Assembly: GCA_902801165.1 (NCBI GenBank) | Contig: CADCHI010000022.1 | Span: 1-38,018, forward strand | Direction: 5' to 3' | Length of the DNA: 38,018 nt | Source of the DNA: an uncultured Eubacteriales bacterium | GTDB taxonomy: Bacteria > Bacillota > Clostridia > Christensenellales > Aristaeellaceae | Shown: in pieces, positions 8,309-15,672 of the stretch | Position numbering within the stretch: the first letter of the stretch is position 1 | How the letters are laid out: the number at the start of each line of letters is the position of its first letter | The notes under the pieces: model-generated | Seen by the model: only the letters and a program-made list of their open reading frames with translations | Told to the model about the DNA's origin: nothing | Databases searched by the model: none | Made by a program: the position numbers and the translations under genes

Positions 8309-8375
8309 GTAGGGACGGCATACATGCCGCGCTCTTCCGAAAACGGGCAATGGACGCCATGTATGGCGTCCCTAC
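8309..8375. repeat. GTAGGGACGCC-type inverted repeat element
   Basis: GTAGGGACGGCATACATG (8309-8326) faces CATGTATGGCGTCCCTAC (8358-8375), matching 17 of 18 positions as an inverted repeat around a 31-base centre. A related element is at 11789-11866. It lies in the spacer between the two TRAP genes. Confidence 0.8.
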
Positions 8376-8387
8376 GGTGCAGGTTTG

Positions 8388-8424
8388 AAACGGGGCTGCG
8401 GCTTACTCGACCGCAGCCCCGTTT
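8388..8424 (-). terminator. Hairpin between TRAP binding-protein and permease genes
   Basis: AAACGGGGCTGCGG (8388-8401) pairs perfectly with CCGCAGCCCCGTTT (8411-8424), a 14-bp stem with a 9-base loop, 28 bases past the binding-protein stop on the minus strand. It lacks a long T run, so partial termination or 3'-end protection of the upstream message is likely. Either would give more binding protein than permease. Confidence 0.6.
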
Positions 8425-8452
8425 GATTCAGATTGCTTTGGGGCGGGGAGGC

Positions 8453-9397
8453 TTAGTCAGCCGCCTCGACCTCGATGCCCTTCTCGGCGAAGTACTTCGC
8501 GGCGCCGGCGTGGTAGGGCAGGCCGCAGCTGGAGGCGTACTCCAGGTTCAGCTCGGCGCCCTTGGCGTGGGCCTCGGTGATGGCGTCCACGTTCTCGAAG
8601 ATGGTGGACACGATGGTGTAGGCCTCGTCCTCGGTCACGTCCTCATTGGCGATGATGGTGGCCTTGACGCCCACGGTCACGACGTCCTCGTCGATGCCCT
8701 CATAGGTGCCGGCGGGGATCAGGGTCTTGGAGTAGGCGGAGGAGATCTCGATCAGCTTGTCGACGTGCTCGTCGTCCAGGGAGACCAGGTAGGCGCCCTT
8801 GGTGGTGCACAGGTCGACCACGGCGGGGGTGGGCGCGCCGGCCACGACGAACGCGGCGTCGATCTTGCCGTCCTTCAGGCTCTCAGCGGAGTCGCCGAAG
8901 CTCTGGTACTGGGGGTTGATGTCGTCCAGGGTCAGGCCATAGGCCTCGAGGAAGTCCAGGGCGTTGAAGTACACGCCGGAGCCCTGGGAGCCGATGGACA
9001 CGTTCTTGCCCTTCAGGTCCGCGACGCTGGTGATGGACGGATCGCAGGTGATCAGCTGCACGGTCTCGTCATACAGGGCGGCGATGGCGGTGAAGGAGTC
9101 GATGGGCGCGCCGTCGTAGATGCGGATGCCGTTCAGCGCGTAGTTCGCCACGTCGTTCTGCACGAAGCCCAGCTGCGCGTCGCCGATGTCCAGCAGGTCG
9201 ATGTTGGCGGCGGAGCCGTTGCCGGCCACGGCGGTGACGGCAACGTCGGAGTTGTTAGTGATGAACTGGGCCAGTACGTTGCCGAAGGCGTAGTAGGTGC
9301 CGGAGGTGCCGCCGGTGGTGAAGGTCAGCTCGGCCAGAGCGGCGGTGCAGGAGAACGCCAGAACCAGCGCGATGATCAGCGATACGATCTTCTTCAT
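8453..9397 (-). CDS. TAXI-family TRAP transporter solute-binding protein
   Basis: The product has 314 residues. The N-terminus MKKIVSLIIALVLAFSC is a signal peptide with a likely signal peptidase I site after ALA; a cysteine is present but the lipobox is poor. The mature start LTFTTGGTSGTYYAFGNVLA is the TAXI-family hallmark, and VQNDVANYAL and SIGSQGSGVYFNA are further family stretches. It captures the substrate outside the membrane for the fused permease encoded next. Known TAXI ligands include glutamate and other carboxylates; this one is not identifiable. The start at 9397 has GGAGG 8 bases upstream; longer in-frame versions reach into the promoter. Confidence 0.93.
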   Translation of the reverse strand: MKKIVSLIIALVLAFSCTAALAELTFTTGGTSGTYYAFGNVLAQFITNNSDVAVTAVAGNGSAANIDLLDIGDAQLGFVQNDVANYALNGIRIYDGAPIDSFTAIAALYDETVQLITCDPSITSVADLKGKNVSIGSQGSGVYFNALDFLEAYGLTLDDINPQYQSFGDSAESLKDGKIDAAFVVAGAPTPAVVDLCTTKGAYLVSLDDEHVDKLIEISSAYSKTLIPAGTYEGIDEDVVTVGVKATIIANEDVTEDEAYTIVSTIFENVDAITEAHAKGAELNLEYASSCGLPYHAGAAKYFAEKGIEVEAAD

Positions 9398-9445
9398 TGT
9401 GTTTTCCTCCATTTCGCAGCCGGACTTCCGGCCGGTAATGACTGT

Positions 9446-9474
9446 ATTATACAATAAAGCCATTGGAAACGCAA
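9446..9474 (-). promoter_or_regulatory. Promoter of the TRAP operon
   Basis: On the minus strand TTGCGT (9474-9469) and TATAAT (9451-9446) are separated by 17 bases, about 50 bases before the binding-protein start. The -10 is a perfect consensus. Confidence 0.7.
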
Positions 9475-9650
9475 CAGAAAACTGCCAACTCGAATGTTAA
9501 GAATTGCAATTTTATGCGAAAACCGGGGCGCACACACTGTTTTTGCATTTATTTGAAAAATGAAATGCTGAAAAAACCATGCTGTGGCTGCATATATATA
9601 CAAAGAAATATGTATAAAAACGCTTGCTTGCTAAGATGGCACACAGCCAT

Positions 9651-9761
9651 TAATTCTCAATTCCCAATTACCAATTCTCAATTCTCGATTTCCAAGGCTT
9701 GTTCCTTTCCCGGCATTCTGGCTGTTGCCTGTTGCCTCATGCCTGTTGCCTGTTGCCTGAT
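9651..9761. repeat. Low-complexity repeat blocks (AATTCTCAATT and TTGCCTGTTGCC types)
   Basis: The region 9475-9790 between the divergent TRAP and lepA units holds no convincing gene. It contains a block of AATTCTC/AATTCCC units (9651-9692), whose complement resembles 23376-23416. A second block of GCCTGTT units (9721-9761) is, inverted, the same motif as the 57-bp tandem array at 5967-6190. Confidence 0.75.
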
Positions 9762-9792
9762 TGCCGCTTGATTAATTAACACGAACAGGCTA

Positions 9793-9801
9793 TGATATAA
9801 T
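9793..9801 (+). promoter_or_regulatory. lepA: Extended -10 promoter of lepA
   Basis: TGATATAAT is an extended -10 (TGnTATAAT), 33 bases before the lepA start. A weak -35, TTAATT (9772-9777), lies 18 bases upstream. The same extended -10 occurs before the ECF S-component gene. Confidence 0.65.
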
Positions 9802-9834
9802 GTAGACATTTCACGCGACGGAGGCGTTTGCAAT

Positions 9835-11640
9835 TTGAAGTACGATCAGAGCCGAATCCGCAATTTCTGCATCATCGCCCACATCGACCACGGCAAGTCC
9901 ACGCTGGCGGACCGCATCCTCGAGAAGACGGGCGTGATGAAGCTGCGGGACATGACCGATCAGGTGCTGGACAGCATGGAGCTGGAGCGGGAGCGTGGCA
10001 TCACCATCAAGTCGAAGGCGGTGCGGATGCCCTACACCGCGAAGGACGGCACCGAGTATGTGCTGAACCTGATCGACACCCCCGGCCACGTGGACTTTAC
10101 CTACGAGGTGTCCCGGGCGCTGGCGGCCTGCGAAGGCGCGGTGCTGGTGGTGGACGCCAGCCAGGGCATCGAGGCCCAGACGCTGGCCAACGTGTACATG
10201 GCGCTGGAGCACGACCTGGAGATCCGCCCGGTGATCAACAAGATCGACCTGCCCTCGGCCCGGCCGGAGGTGGTCAAGGGCGAGATCGAGGACGAGATCG
10301 GCATCGACTGCGAGGGCTGCCCGCTGGTGTCGGCCAAGCAGGGCATCGGCATCGAGGACGTGCTGGAGGACATCGTGGCGAACGTGCCCGCCCCCCAGGA
10401 TGATGTGGACGCCCCGCTGCAGGCGCTGATCTTCGATTCCTACTACGACAATTACCGCGGGGCCATCTCCTCCGTGCGGCTCAAGGCCGGGCGGGTGAAG
10501 GTGGGGGACCGCATCCGCATGATGGCGGGCAAGTGCGAGTTCGACGTCACCGAGGTGGGCACCTACCTGCCCCTGGGCTACAGCCCCAAGGACGAGCTGT
10601 GCGCCGGCGAGGTGGGCTACATCGCCGCCTCCATCAAGGACATCGCGGACATCCACGTGGGCGACACCATCACCCTGGCGACCAATCCCGCCGCCGTGCC
10701 GCTGCCGGGCTACAAGCCGGTGCTGCCGATGGTGTACTGCGGCATCTATCCCGCCGACGGAGCGGACTATGAGAGCCTCAAGGACGCGCTGGAGAAGCTG
10801 CGCCTCAACGACGCGGCGCTGTCCTATGAGCCGGAGACCTCCGTGGCGCTGGGCTACGGCTTCCGGTGCGGTTTCCTGGGCCTTCTGCACATGGAGATCA
10901 TCCAGGAGCGCCTGGAGCGCGAGTTCGACCTGGACCTGGTAACCACCGCGCCCAGCGTGGTGTACAGGGTCGTCAAGACCGACGGCACGGAGCTGATGAT
11001 CGACAACCCCACCAACCTGCCGCCGGTGCAGGAGATCGACTGGATGGAGGAGCCCATGGTGGACGCCCAGGTGATCACGCCCCAGGACTACGTCGGCGCG
11101 ATCATGGAGCTGTGCCAGGACAAGCGCGGCACCTTCCGGGACATGAAGTACATCGAGGGCGGCCGCGTGCTGCTGAAGTACGACCTGCCCCTGAACGAGG
11201 TCATCTACGACTTCTTCGACCAGCTGAAGTCCCGCACCCGGGGCTACGCCTCCTTCGACTATGAACTCAAGGGCTACGAGCGCAGCGACCTGGTGAAGCT
11301 GGACATGCTCCTGAACGGCGAGCAGTGCGACGCGCTGTCCATCATCGTGCACCGCGACCGGGCCTATCCCCGAGGCCGCTCCATCGCCGAGAAGCTCAAG
11401 GACGCCATTCCGCGCCAGCTGTTCGAGATCCCGATCCAGGCCGCCATCGGTGGCAAGGTGATCGCCCGAGAGACCGTCAAGGCCCTGCGCAAGGACGTGC
11501 TGGCCAAGTGCTACGGCGGCGACATCTCCCGCAAGAAGAAGCTGCTGGAAAAGCAGAAGGAGGGCAAGAAGCGCATGCGCCAGGTGGGCAGCGTGGCCGT
11601 GCCGTCCGAGGCGTTCATGGCGGTACTCAAGATGGACTGA
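9835..11640 (+). CDS. lepA: Elongation factor 4 (LepA GTPase)
   Basis: The product has 601 residues, the standard LepA length. GTPase motifs are intact: AHIDHGKST (P-loop), DTPGHVDF and NKIDLP. The C-terminal unique domain is present, including [20 protein letters not shown]. LepA acts on the ribosome, where it back-translocates stalled complexes or aids 30S assembly and initiation. Translation probably starts at TTG 9835: no earlier ATG fits, GGAGG lies 10 bases upstream, and the sequence then runs straight into the conserved N-terminus. It lies upstream of hemW, a common neighbour in Firmicutes, although here about 900 bases of repeats and a YcxB-like gene intervene. Confidence 0.97.
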   Translation: MKYDQSRIRNFCIIAHIDHGKSTLADRILEKTGVMKLRDMTDQVLDSMELERERGITIKSKAVRMPYTAKDGTEYVLNLIDTPGHVDFTYEVSRALAACEGAVLVVDASQGIEAQTLANVYMALEHDLEIRPVINKIDLPSARPEVVKGEIEDEIGIDCEGCPLVSAKQGIGIEDVLEDIVANVPAPQDDVDAPLQALIFDSYYDNYRGAISSVRLKAGRVKVGDRIRMMAGKCEFDVTEVGTYLPLGYSPKDELCAGEVGYIAASIKDIADIHVGDTITLATNPAAVPLPGYKPVLPMVYCGIYPADGADYESLKDALEKLRLNDAALSYEPETSVALGYGFRCGFLGLLHMEIIQERLEREFDLDLVTTAPSVVYRVVKTDGTELMIDNPTNLPPVQEIDWMEEPMVDAQVITPQDYVGAIMELCQDKRGTFRDMKYIEGGRVLLKYDLPLNEVIYDFFDQLKSRTRGYASFDYELKGYERSDLVKLDMLLNGEQCDALSIIVHRDRAYPRGRSIAEKLKDAIPRQLFEIPIQAAIGGKVIARETVKALRKDVLAKCYGGDISRKKKLLEKQKEGKKRMRQVGSVAVPSEAFMAVLKMD

Positions 11641-11702
11641 GGGGGACGCCGTCCCCCTCAGGACCCCCTGCTCAAGGGATTCGTCCCTTGAGAATCCCTT
11701 TT
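11641..11702 (+). terminator. Double hairpin terminator after lepA
   Basis: A hairpin GGGGGAC/GTCCCCC (11641-11657) begins directly after the stop. It is followed by CTCAAGGGA-TTCG-TCCCTTGAG (11671-11692) and a CCCTTTT tail. Beyond this, 11703-12061 holds only repeat elements and no gene. Confidence 0.7.
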
Positions 11703-11788
11703 GCTGCCGCGCTGGTTTATGGGAATGAAGGGGATTTATAAAGGCTGTTATTCAGAAGCAAAGTCAGCGGCGCAATCCGATAGCCCTT

Positions 11789-11866
11789 CGTAGGGACGCC
11801 ATAATTGGCGTCCGGACTGATGATTCAGAATACCGTCGCAGGGATGCTCGAATTGGCTCCTACGGC
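11789..11866. repeat. GTAGGGACGCC-type repeat, diverged second copy
   Basis: It begins TAGGGACGCCATAATTGGCGTCC, with an inner palindrome GACGCC/GGCGTC, and ends GAATTGGCTCCTACGG, the degenerate inverse of its start. It resembles the better-preserved element at 8309-8375 and directly abuts the MITE-like copy B. Confidence 0.65.
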
Positions 11867-11867
11867 T

Positions 11868-11943
11868 AAGTCAAGGGAAATCAACGCAGAAATGCAGTCT
11901 AATACGCCGAAAATGTGCTCCAGGCATTTTAGAAACAGACTCT
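11868..11943. repeat. Dispersed MITE-like repeat, copy B
   Basis: Seventy-six bases align without gaps to the inverse of 15394-15469, with 65 identities by hand count. The right half also matches copy A at 5332-5398. It lacks coding capacity. Confidence 0.8.
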
Positions 11944-12061
11944 AAAGACGCATTTTTATCATTGCGGATGGATTGCGCAATGTTGACTGTTCTTAGAACG
12001 TCCCTGTCACCGCAGGTGGCTGAGGGAGTTCGCCCCGGCGTGACATATGAGGTGTACAGAT

Positions 12062-12559
12062 TTGGACGATAGATTTGTAGTCAAGGCGACGTTCGACCTG
12101 GAGGCGGCGAAGGCCATCGACCGCGCCACCAACCGCGCCTTTCACATCCTCCTGTGGGTGGTGCTGGCGCTGGCGATTGTCCTTGCGGCGGTGATGATAT
12201 TCGTCTTCGAGGACGCGGACATAGTTTTCTGGGGATTGATCTGCGGCTGGCTCGCGGTGCTGACCCTGGGTTACAAGCTGCTGAACCCGCGCATCATCCT
12301 GCGGAGCTACAACAAGAAGGTGGGCGAGGTCACATACGGCTTCGGCGAGGACGCCCTGCGCATCGATTGCGCGGTGGAGCACTCCGTGGTGCAGTACGCC
12401 GCGCTGGTGAAGCTGGTGGAGGCAAAGGACTACTTCCTGCTCTATCCCCAGAAGCGCGCGGCCTTCGCGCTGCCGAAGGCGCGCTTCGTGCAGGGGAGCG
12501 CGGTGGAGTTCTTGCCCTTCATCGAGCAGAAGACGGGCCTGACCGCGAAGCGCGGTTGA
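12062..12559 (+). CDS. YcxB-like membrane protein
   Basis: The product has 165 residues. An N-terminal strand (VVKATFDLEAAKAI) is followed by two membrane segments (about residues 27-50 and 55-75) and a soluble C-terminal domain. That domain (NKKVGEVTYGFGEDALRI, then VVQYAALVKLVEAKDYFLLYP) resembles the C-terminal domain of Bacillus YcxB-type proteins, whose function is unknown. I favour TTG 12062 because GAGGTG lies 7 bases upstream; an in-frame ATG at 12047 would have no site of its own. hemW follows 10 bases after the stop, so the two are likely co-transcribed. The family call is tentative. Confidence 0.65.
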   Translation: MDDRFVVKATFDLEAAKAIDRATNRAFHILLWVVLALAIVLAAVMIFVFEDADIVFWGLICGWLAVLTLGYKLLNPRIILRSYNKKVGEVTYGFGEDALRIDCAVEHSVVQYAALVKLVEAKDYFLLYPQKRAAFALPKARFVQGSAVEFLPFIEQKTGLTAKRG

Positions 12560-12569
12560 GGTGTGACGG

Positions 12570-13697
12570 ATGAAGCCCCTTTCGCTGTATATTCACGTGC
12601 CCTTCTGCGCAAGCAAGTGCGCCTACTGCGACTTCGCCTCCTGGCCGAACCGGGACGGGGCATGGCGGCGGTACTTCGAGGCGCTGTGGCGCGAGCTGGA
12701 GCGCTGGCGGGAACGGCTGCGCGGCCATGAGGCCGCGACGGTGTTCTTCGGCGGCGGCACGCCCACGCTGGTGGACACGCCTTACATCGCGGAGACGCTG
12801 GAGCGGGCGCGGGCCGTCGTTCCCTTTGCCCAAAATGTCGAAATCACCCTGGAGGGCAATCCCGGCACGCTGACGCCGGAGAAGCTGGCGGCCTACCGGA
12901 AAGTGGGCGTGAACCGGCTGTCCCTCGGGGCCCAGAGCTTCGACGATGGATTGTTGAAATCCCTGGGCCGCATCCACACCGCGGCGCAGGTCGGGGAGGC
13001 CGTGGCGATGGCCCGGGAGGCGGGCTTTAAAAACCTGAATCTCGATTTGATGTACGGACTGCCGGGGCAGGCGATGGACCAGTGGCAAAGGACGCTGGAC
13101 GCCGCCGCGGCGCTGGGGGTGGAGCATATCTCCGCCTACAGCCTGATCGTGGAGGACGGCACGCCCATGGCGGCGCGGGTGGCCTCAGGCGAGGCGGTCA
13201 TTCCCGACGACGACGCCGTGAACGCCATGCAGCGCGCGGCGGTGGACCGGCTGGCCCGGGCGGGCTACGGCCGGTACGAGATATCCAACTACGCCAGGCC
13301 CGGCCGCGAGTGCCGGCACAACCTGGTCTACTGGCTCCGGGGCGACTACCTGGGGCTGGGCTGCGCGGCCCACTCGCTGTTCGAGGGGCGGCGCTTTCAC
13401 AGCCCCGTCGGGCTGGAGGACTACCTGGCCGGCGGCGGGGCGGAGGAGGTCCAGGAGTTGACCGAGGCCGACGCCCGGGAGGAGACGGTGATGCTGGCCA
13501 CCCGCACGGCGCGGGGGCTGGACCTTGCGGACTGGCAGGCGCGCTTCGGCGTCCCCTTTGAGCGGGGGCGCGAGGCGGCGCTGGCGCGTCTGGAGGCCGG
13601 CGGCCTGGTCGAGCGGCGGGACGGCTTTTTGCAGCTGACCCTGCGGGGCCTGGAGCTGCACAACGCCGTGGTGCTGGAGCTGCTCGGGGACGAATGA
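12570..13697 (+). CDS. hemW: Radical SAM heme chaperone HemW
   Basis: The product has 375 residues. The radical SAM iron-sulfur ligands are C13, C17 and C20 (CASKCAYC). GGGTP (FFGGGTPTLVD) and the EGNPGTLT stretch are the usual SAM-binding elements. RHNLVYW matches the HNxxYW motif linked to heme binding in HemW, and the sequence lacks the HemN-specific N-terminal extension. HemW proteins insert heme into respiratory enzymes; they were long annotated as oxygen-independent coproporphyrinogen oxidases. The ATG lies 10 bases after the previous stop, and the lepA-hemW association is common in Firmicutes. The exported PIG-L gene follows at 49 bases and may be in the same transcript. Confidence 0.92.
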   Translation: MKPLSLYIHVPFCASKCAYCDFASWPNRDGAWRRYFEALWRELERWRERLRGHEAATVFFGGGTPTLVDTPYIAETLERARAVVPFAQNVEITLEGNPGTLTPEKLAAYRKVGVNRLSLGAQSFDDGLLKSLGRIHTAAQVGEAVAMAREAGFKNLNLDLMYGLPGQAMDQWQRTLDAAAALGVEHISAYSLIVEDGTPMAARVASGEAVIPDDDAVNAMQRAAVDRLARAGYGRYEISNYARPGRECRHNLVYWLRGDYLGLGCAAHSLFEGRRFHSPVGLEDYLAGGGAEEVQELTEADAREETVMLATRTARGLDLADWQARFGVPFERGREAALARLEAGGLVERRDGFLQLTLRGLELHNAVVLELLGDE

Positions 13698-13745
13698 GAG
13701 ATGTGTTTGCCCGCGCGGGGCGGGCGGAAACCTGGAGGCGAAAGA

Positions 13746-15383
13746 ATGAAGAGGATGATCGTGCGGCTGGTCGTCGCGCTGTGCCTGTGCGCCGCGTTTG
13801 CGGCGGGGTGCGCGCTGGCGGAGGAGGCCGCGGACATCACGTCGAAGTGCAAGTTCAAGGTGTCCGAGGGCGACCGGGGCAACCTGTACGACAAGAACAT
13901 CCGGTCCATGTGGAAATACAGCCGGGCCGACGCCTATGTGGGCATCCACCTGCCCAAGGACGCCCGGGCGGGATGGCTGCGCATCGAGTGGCTCTACGAC
14001 CCGAAGGGCTTCGAGCTGATCGAGTACGACGCCGACCTGAACGAGCTGCGCACCCGGGACCAGACCTGCACCTTCCCCAACATCTATACCATGCTGGAGC
14101 TGCTGCCGGAGACCTCCTATCTCCAGCTGAAGATGACGGCGAAGAACCAGCAGATCGGCAACCTGCGGGTGTACTCCGCGGGGGACCTGCCCAAGGAGGT
14201 CCAGGTGTGGGAGCGGCCCGTGGAGAAGGCCGACCTGATGGTGGTCTCCACCCACCAGGACGACGAGCTGATCTTCCTGGGCGGCACGATCCCCTACTAC
14301 GCCACGGCGCTGAAGAAGCCCACCATCGTAGTCTACATGACCAACTGCTCCCGCTATCGCCGCAACGAGGCGCTGAACGCGCTGTGGGTGATGGGCGTGA
14401 GGACCTATCCCGAGTTCATCAACTTCACCGACAAGAAGGTGGAGAGCATCAACAAGGGCATCGCCCTGTGGGGCGGCAAGGACAACATCCTGTCCGCGCT
14501 GGTGGAGCGCATCCGCCGCTACAAGCCGGAGGTCATCGTCACCCAGGACCTGAACGGCGAATACGGCCACATCCAGCACCAGATCACCGCCCGAGCCATG
14601 ATGTACGCCATCGAGGCGGCGGCGGACCCGACGCAGTATCCCGAGTCCCAGCAGAAGTACGGCGAGTGGCAGGTGAAGAAGCTCTACCACCACCTGTACA
14701 AGGAGAACCAAATCCAGATGGACTGGGAGACCAAGCTGGACAGCCTGAACGGCTACAGCCCGCTGAAGGTGGCCCAGATCGGCATGAACGAGCACGCCTC
14801 CCAGCTGAAATACTACGCGGTGAAGAGCCACGGCAAGTACGACAACTCCAAGTTCGGCCTGTACTTCACCACCGTGGGCGAGGACGTGGCCAAGAACGAC
14901 TTCCTGGAGAACATCGATCCCAACGCCTCCGCGGACTACCTGGCGGAGCACGGCGTGCGGGAGCTCGCGGAGCTCTGGGAGGATGTGCCCGAGGTTCCCG
15001 AGGACGAGGACGAGGACGCCGGCCAGGGCGACGCGCCGGAGGATGAGGAAGCGGCCGCGCCTGAGGAGGAAGAAGCGGACGTGTTCGCCGCCTCCGATGG
15101 CGGCGCCGAGCAGGACGTCGGGGGAGAGACGGGCGCGGAATCCGCCGAAGGGGAGCCCGCCGCACAGGAGCCCGTGGCGGAGGCCCCGGCGGAGGAACCC
15201 GCCCCGGCCATGGAGACGCCCCAGCCGGCGGTCACCGTCGCGCCACGTCCGGCCAACGAGTCCTCGGGCGGCAGCGCCGCGCTGGCGGTGGGCATGATCG
15301 TCGCGGGCGTGGCCGCGGTGGGCGCGGGCGGCTGGTACGCCTACAGGACGCTGGGCCATCGCCGCCGCCGTCGCCGCAGGTGA
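13746..15383 (+). CDS. Exported, membrane-anchored PIG-L (LmbE) family deacetylase
   Basis: The product has 545 residues. A signal peptide (about residues 1-24) may end at ALA or at a weak lipobox AAGC. After about 140 residues of beta-rich sequence comes the LmbE zinc motif H170-Q-D-D-E174 (STHQDDELIFLGG), with the second site H275 and H278 (GHIQH). Family enzymes remove acetyl groups from N-acetylglucosaminyl compounds. Residues about 413-505 are a low-complexity linker rich in Glu, Ala and Pro. The protein ends with a hydrophobic helix (AALAVGMIVAGVAAVGAGGW) and a seven-arginine tail, an arrangement that leaves the catalytic domain outside and the tail inside. GGAGG precedes ATG 13746. The substrate is unknown; a surface glycan is likely. 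Confidence 0.85.
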   Translation: MKRMIVRLVVALCLCAAFAAGCALAEEAADITSKCKFKVSEGDRGNLYDKNIRSMWKYSRADAYVGIHLPKDARAGWLRIEWLYDPKGFELIEYDADLNELRTRDQTCTFPNIYTMLELLPETSYLQLKMTAKNQQIGNLRVYSAGDLPKEVQVWERPVEKADLMVVSTHQDDELIFLGGTIPYYATALKKPTIVVYMTNCSRYRRNEALNALWVMGVRTYPEFINFTDKKVESINKGIALWGGKDNILSALVERIRRYKPEVIVTQDLNGEYGHIQHQITARAMMYAIEAAADPTQYPESQQKYGEWQVKKLYHHLYKENQIQMDWETKLDSLNGYSPLKVAQIGMNEHASQLKYYAVKSHGKYDNSKFGLYFTTVGEDVAKNDFLENIDPNASADYLAEHGVRELAELWEDVPEVPEDEDEDAGQGDAPEDEEAAAPEEEEADVFAASDGGAEQDVGGETGAESAEGEPAAQEPVAEAPAEEPAPAMETPQPAVTVAPRPANESSGGSAALAVGMIVAGVAAVGAGGWYAYRTLGHRRRRRRR

Positions 15384-15393
15384 CGGAGACATT

Positions 15394-15555
15394 GGAGTGT
15401 GATTCTAAAATGCCTGAAGCGCATTTTCGGCATCTGAGGCTGCATTTCTGCGTTGCTTTTCCTTGACTTGCAACCAGTAAGCCTTCGGAAAAGCGCCTTG
15501 AAACGCAACCTGATCTGCTCGACAATGCATCTACCGGCACTTTGAAGCACACTCC
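15394..15555. repeat. Dispersed MITE-like repeat, copy C (inverted, probably full length)
   Basis: The 76 bases 15394-15469 are the inverse of copy B. The element appears to extend to 15555, since GGAGTGTG (15394-15401) is perfectly inverted as CACACTCC (15548-15555). An inner GCTTTTCC/GGAAAAGC pair strengthens the fold. At 162 bases with terminal inverted repeats and no gene, it resembles a miniature inverted-repeat transposable element. Confidence 0.7.
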
Positions 15556-15569
15556 AAATTTTTACGCGG

Positions 15570-15618
15570 TTGTTGGAATGTCGCCATCATATTATAATAT
15601 ATAAAGTGTATTATAATA
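15570..15618 (+). promoter_or_regulatory. Promoter and tandem palindromes before the second CotH gene
   Basis: TTGTTG (15570-15575) and TATAAT (15593-15598) are 17 bases apart. The -10 lies within a perfect palindrome ATATTATAATAT (15589-15600), and a second palindrome TATTATAATA (15609-15618) is centred 19 bases downstream. The paired palindromes could be an operator; they could also simply reflect AT-rich promoter DNA. Confidence 0.55.
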
Positions 15619-15672
15619 TGGATAAGGTATTGGCACAACAGAACCCCGAAGAGCATGTACGGAGGCAGCCGA

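Noticed and set aside
6176-9457. Very long plus-strand open frame opposite the TRAP genes
   Set aside because: It is antisense to two well-recognised transporter genes, and its His/Gly/Ala-rich, low-information composition is typical of shadow frames in GC-rich DNA.
9463-9771. Possible small gene between the TRAP and lepA units
   Set aside because: It overlaps the TRAP promoter, runs through low-complexity repeats and has no ribosome binding site.
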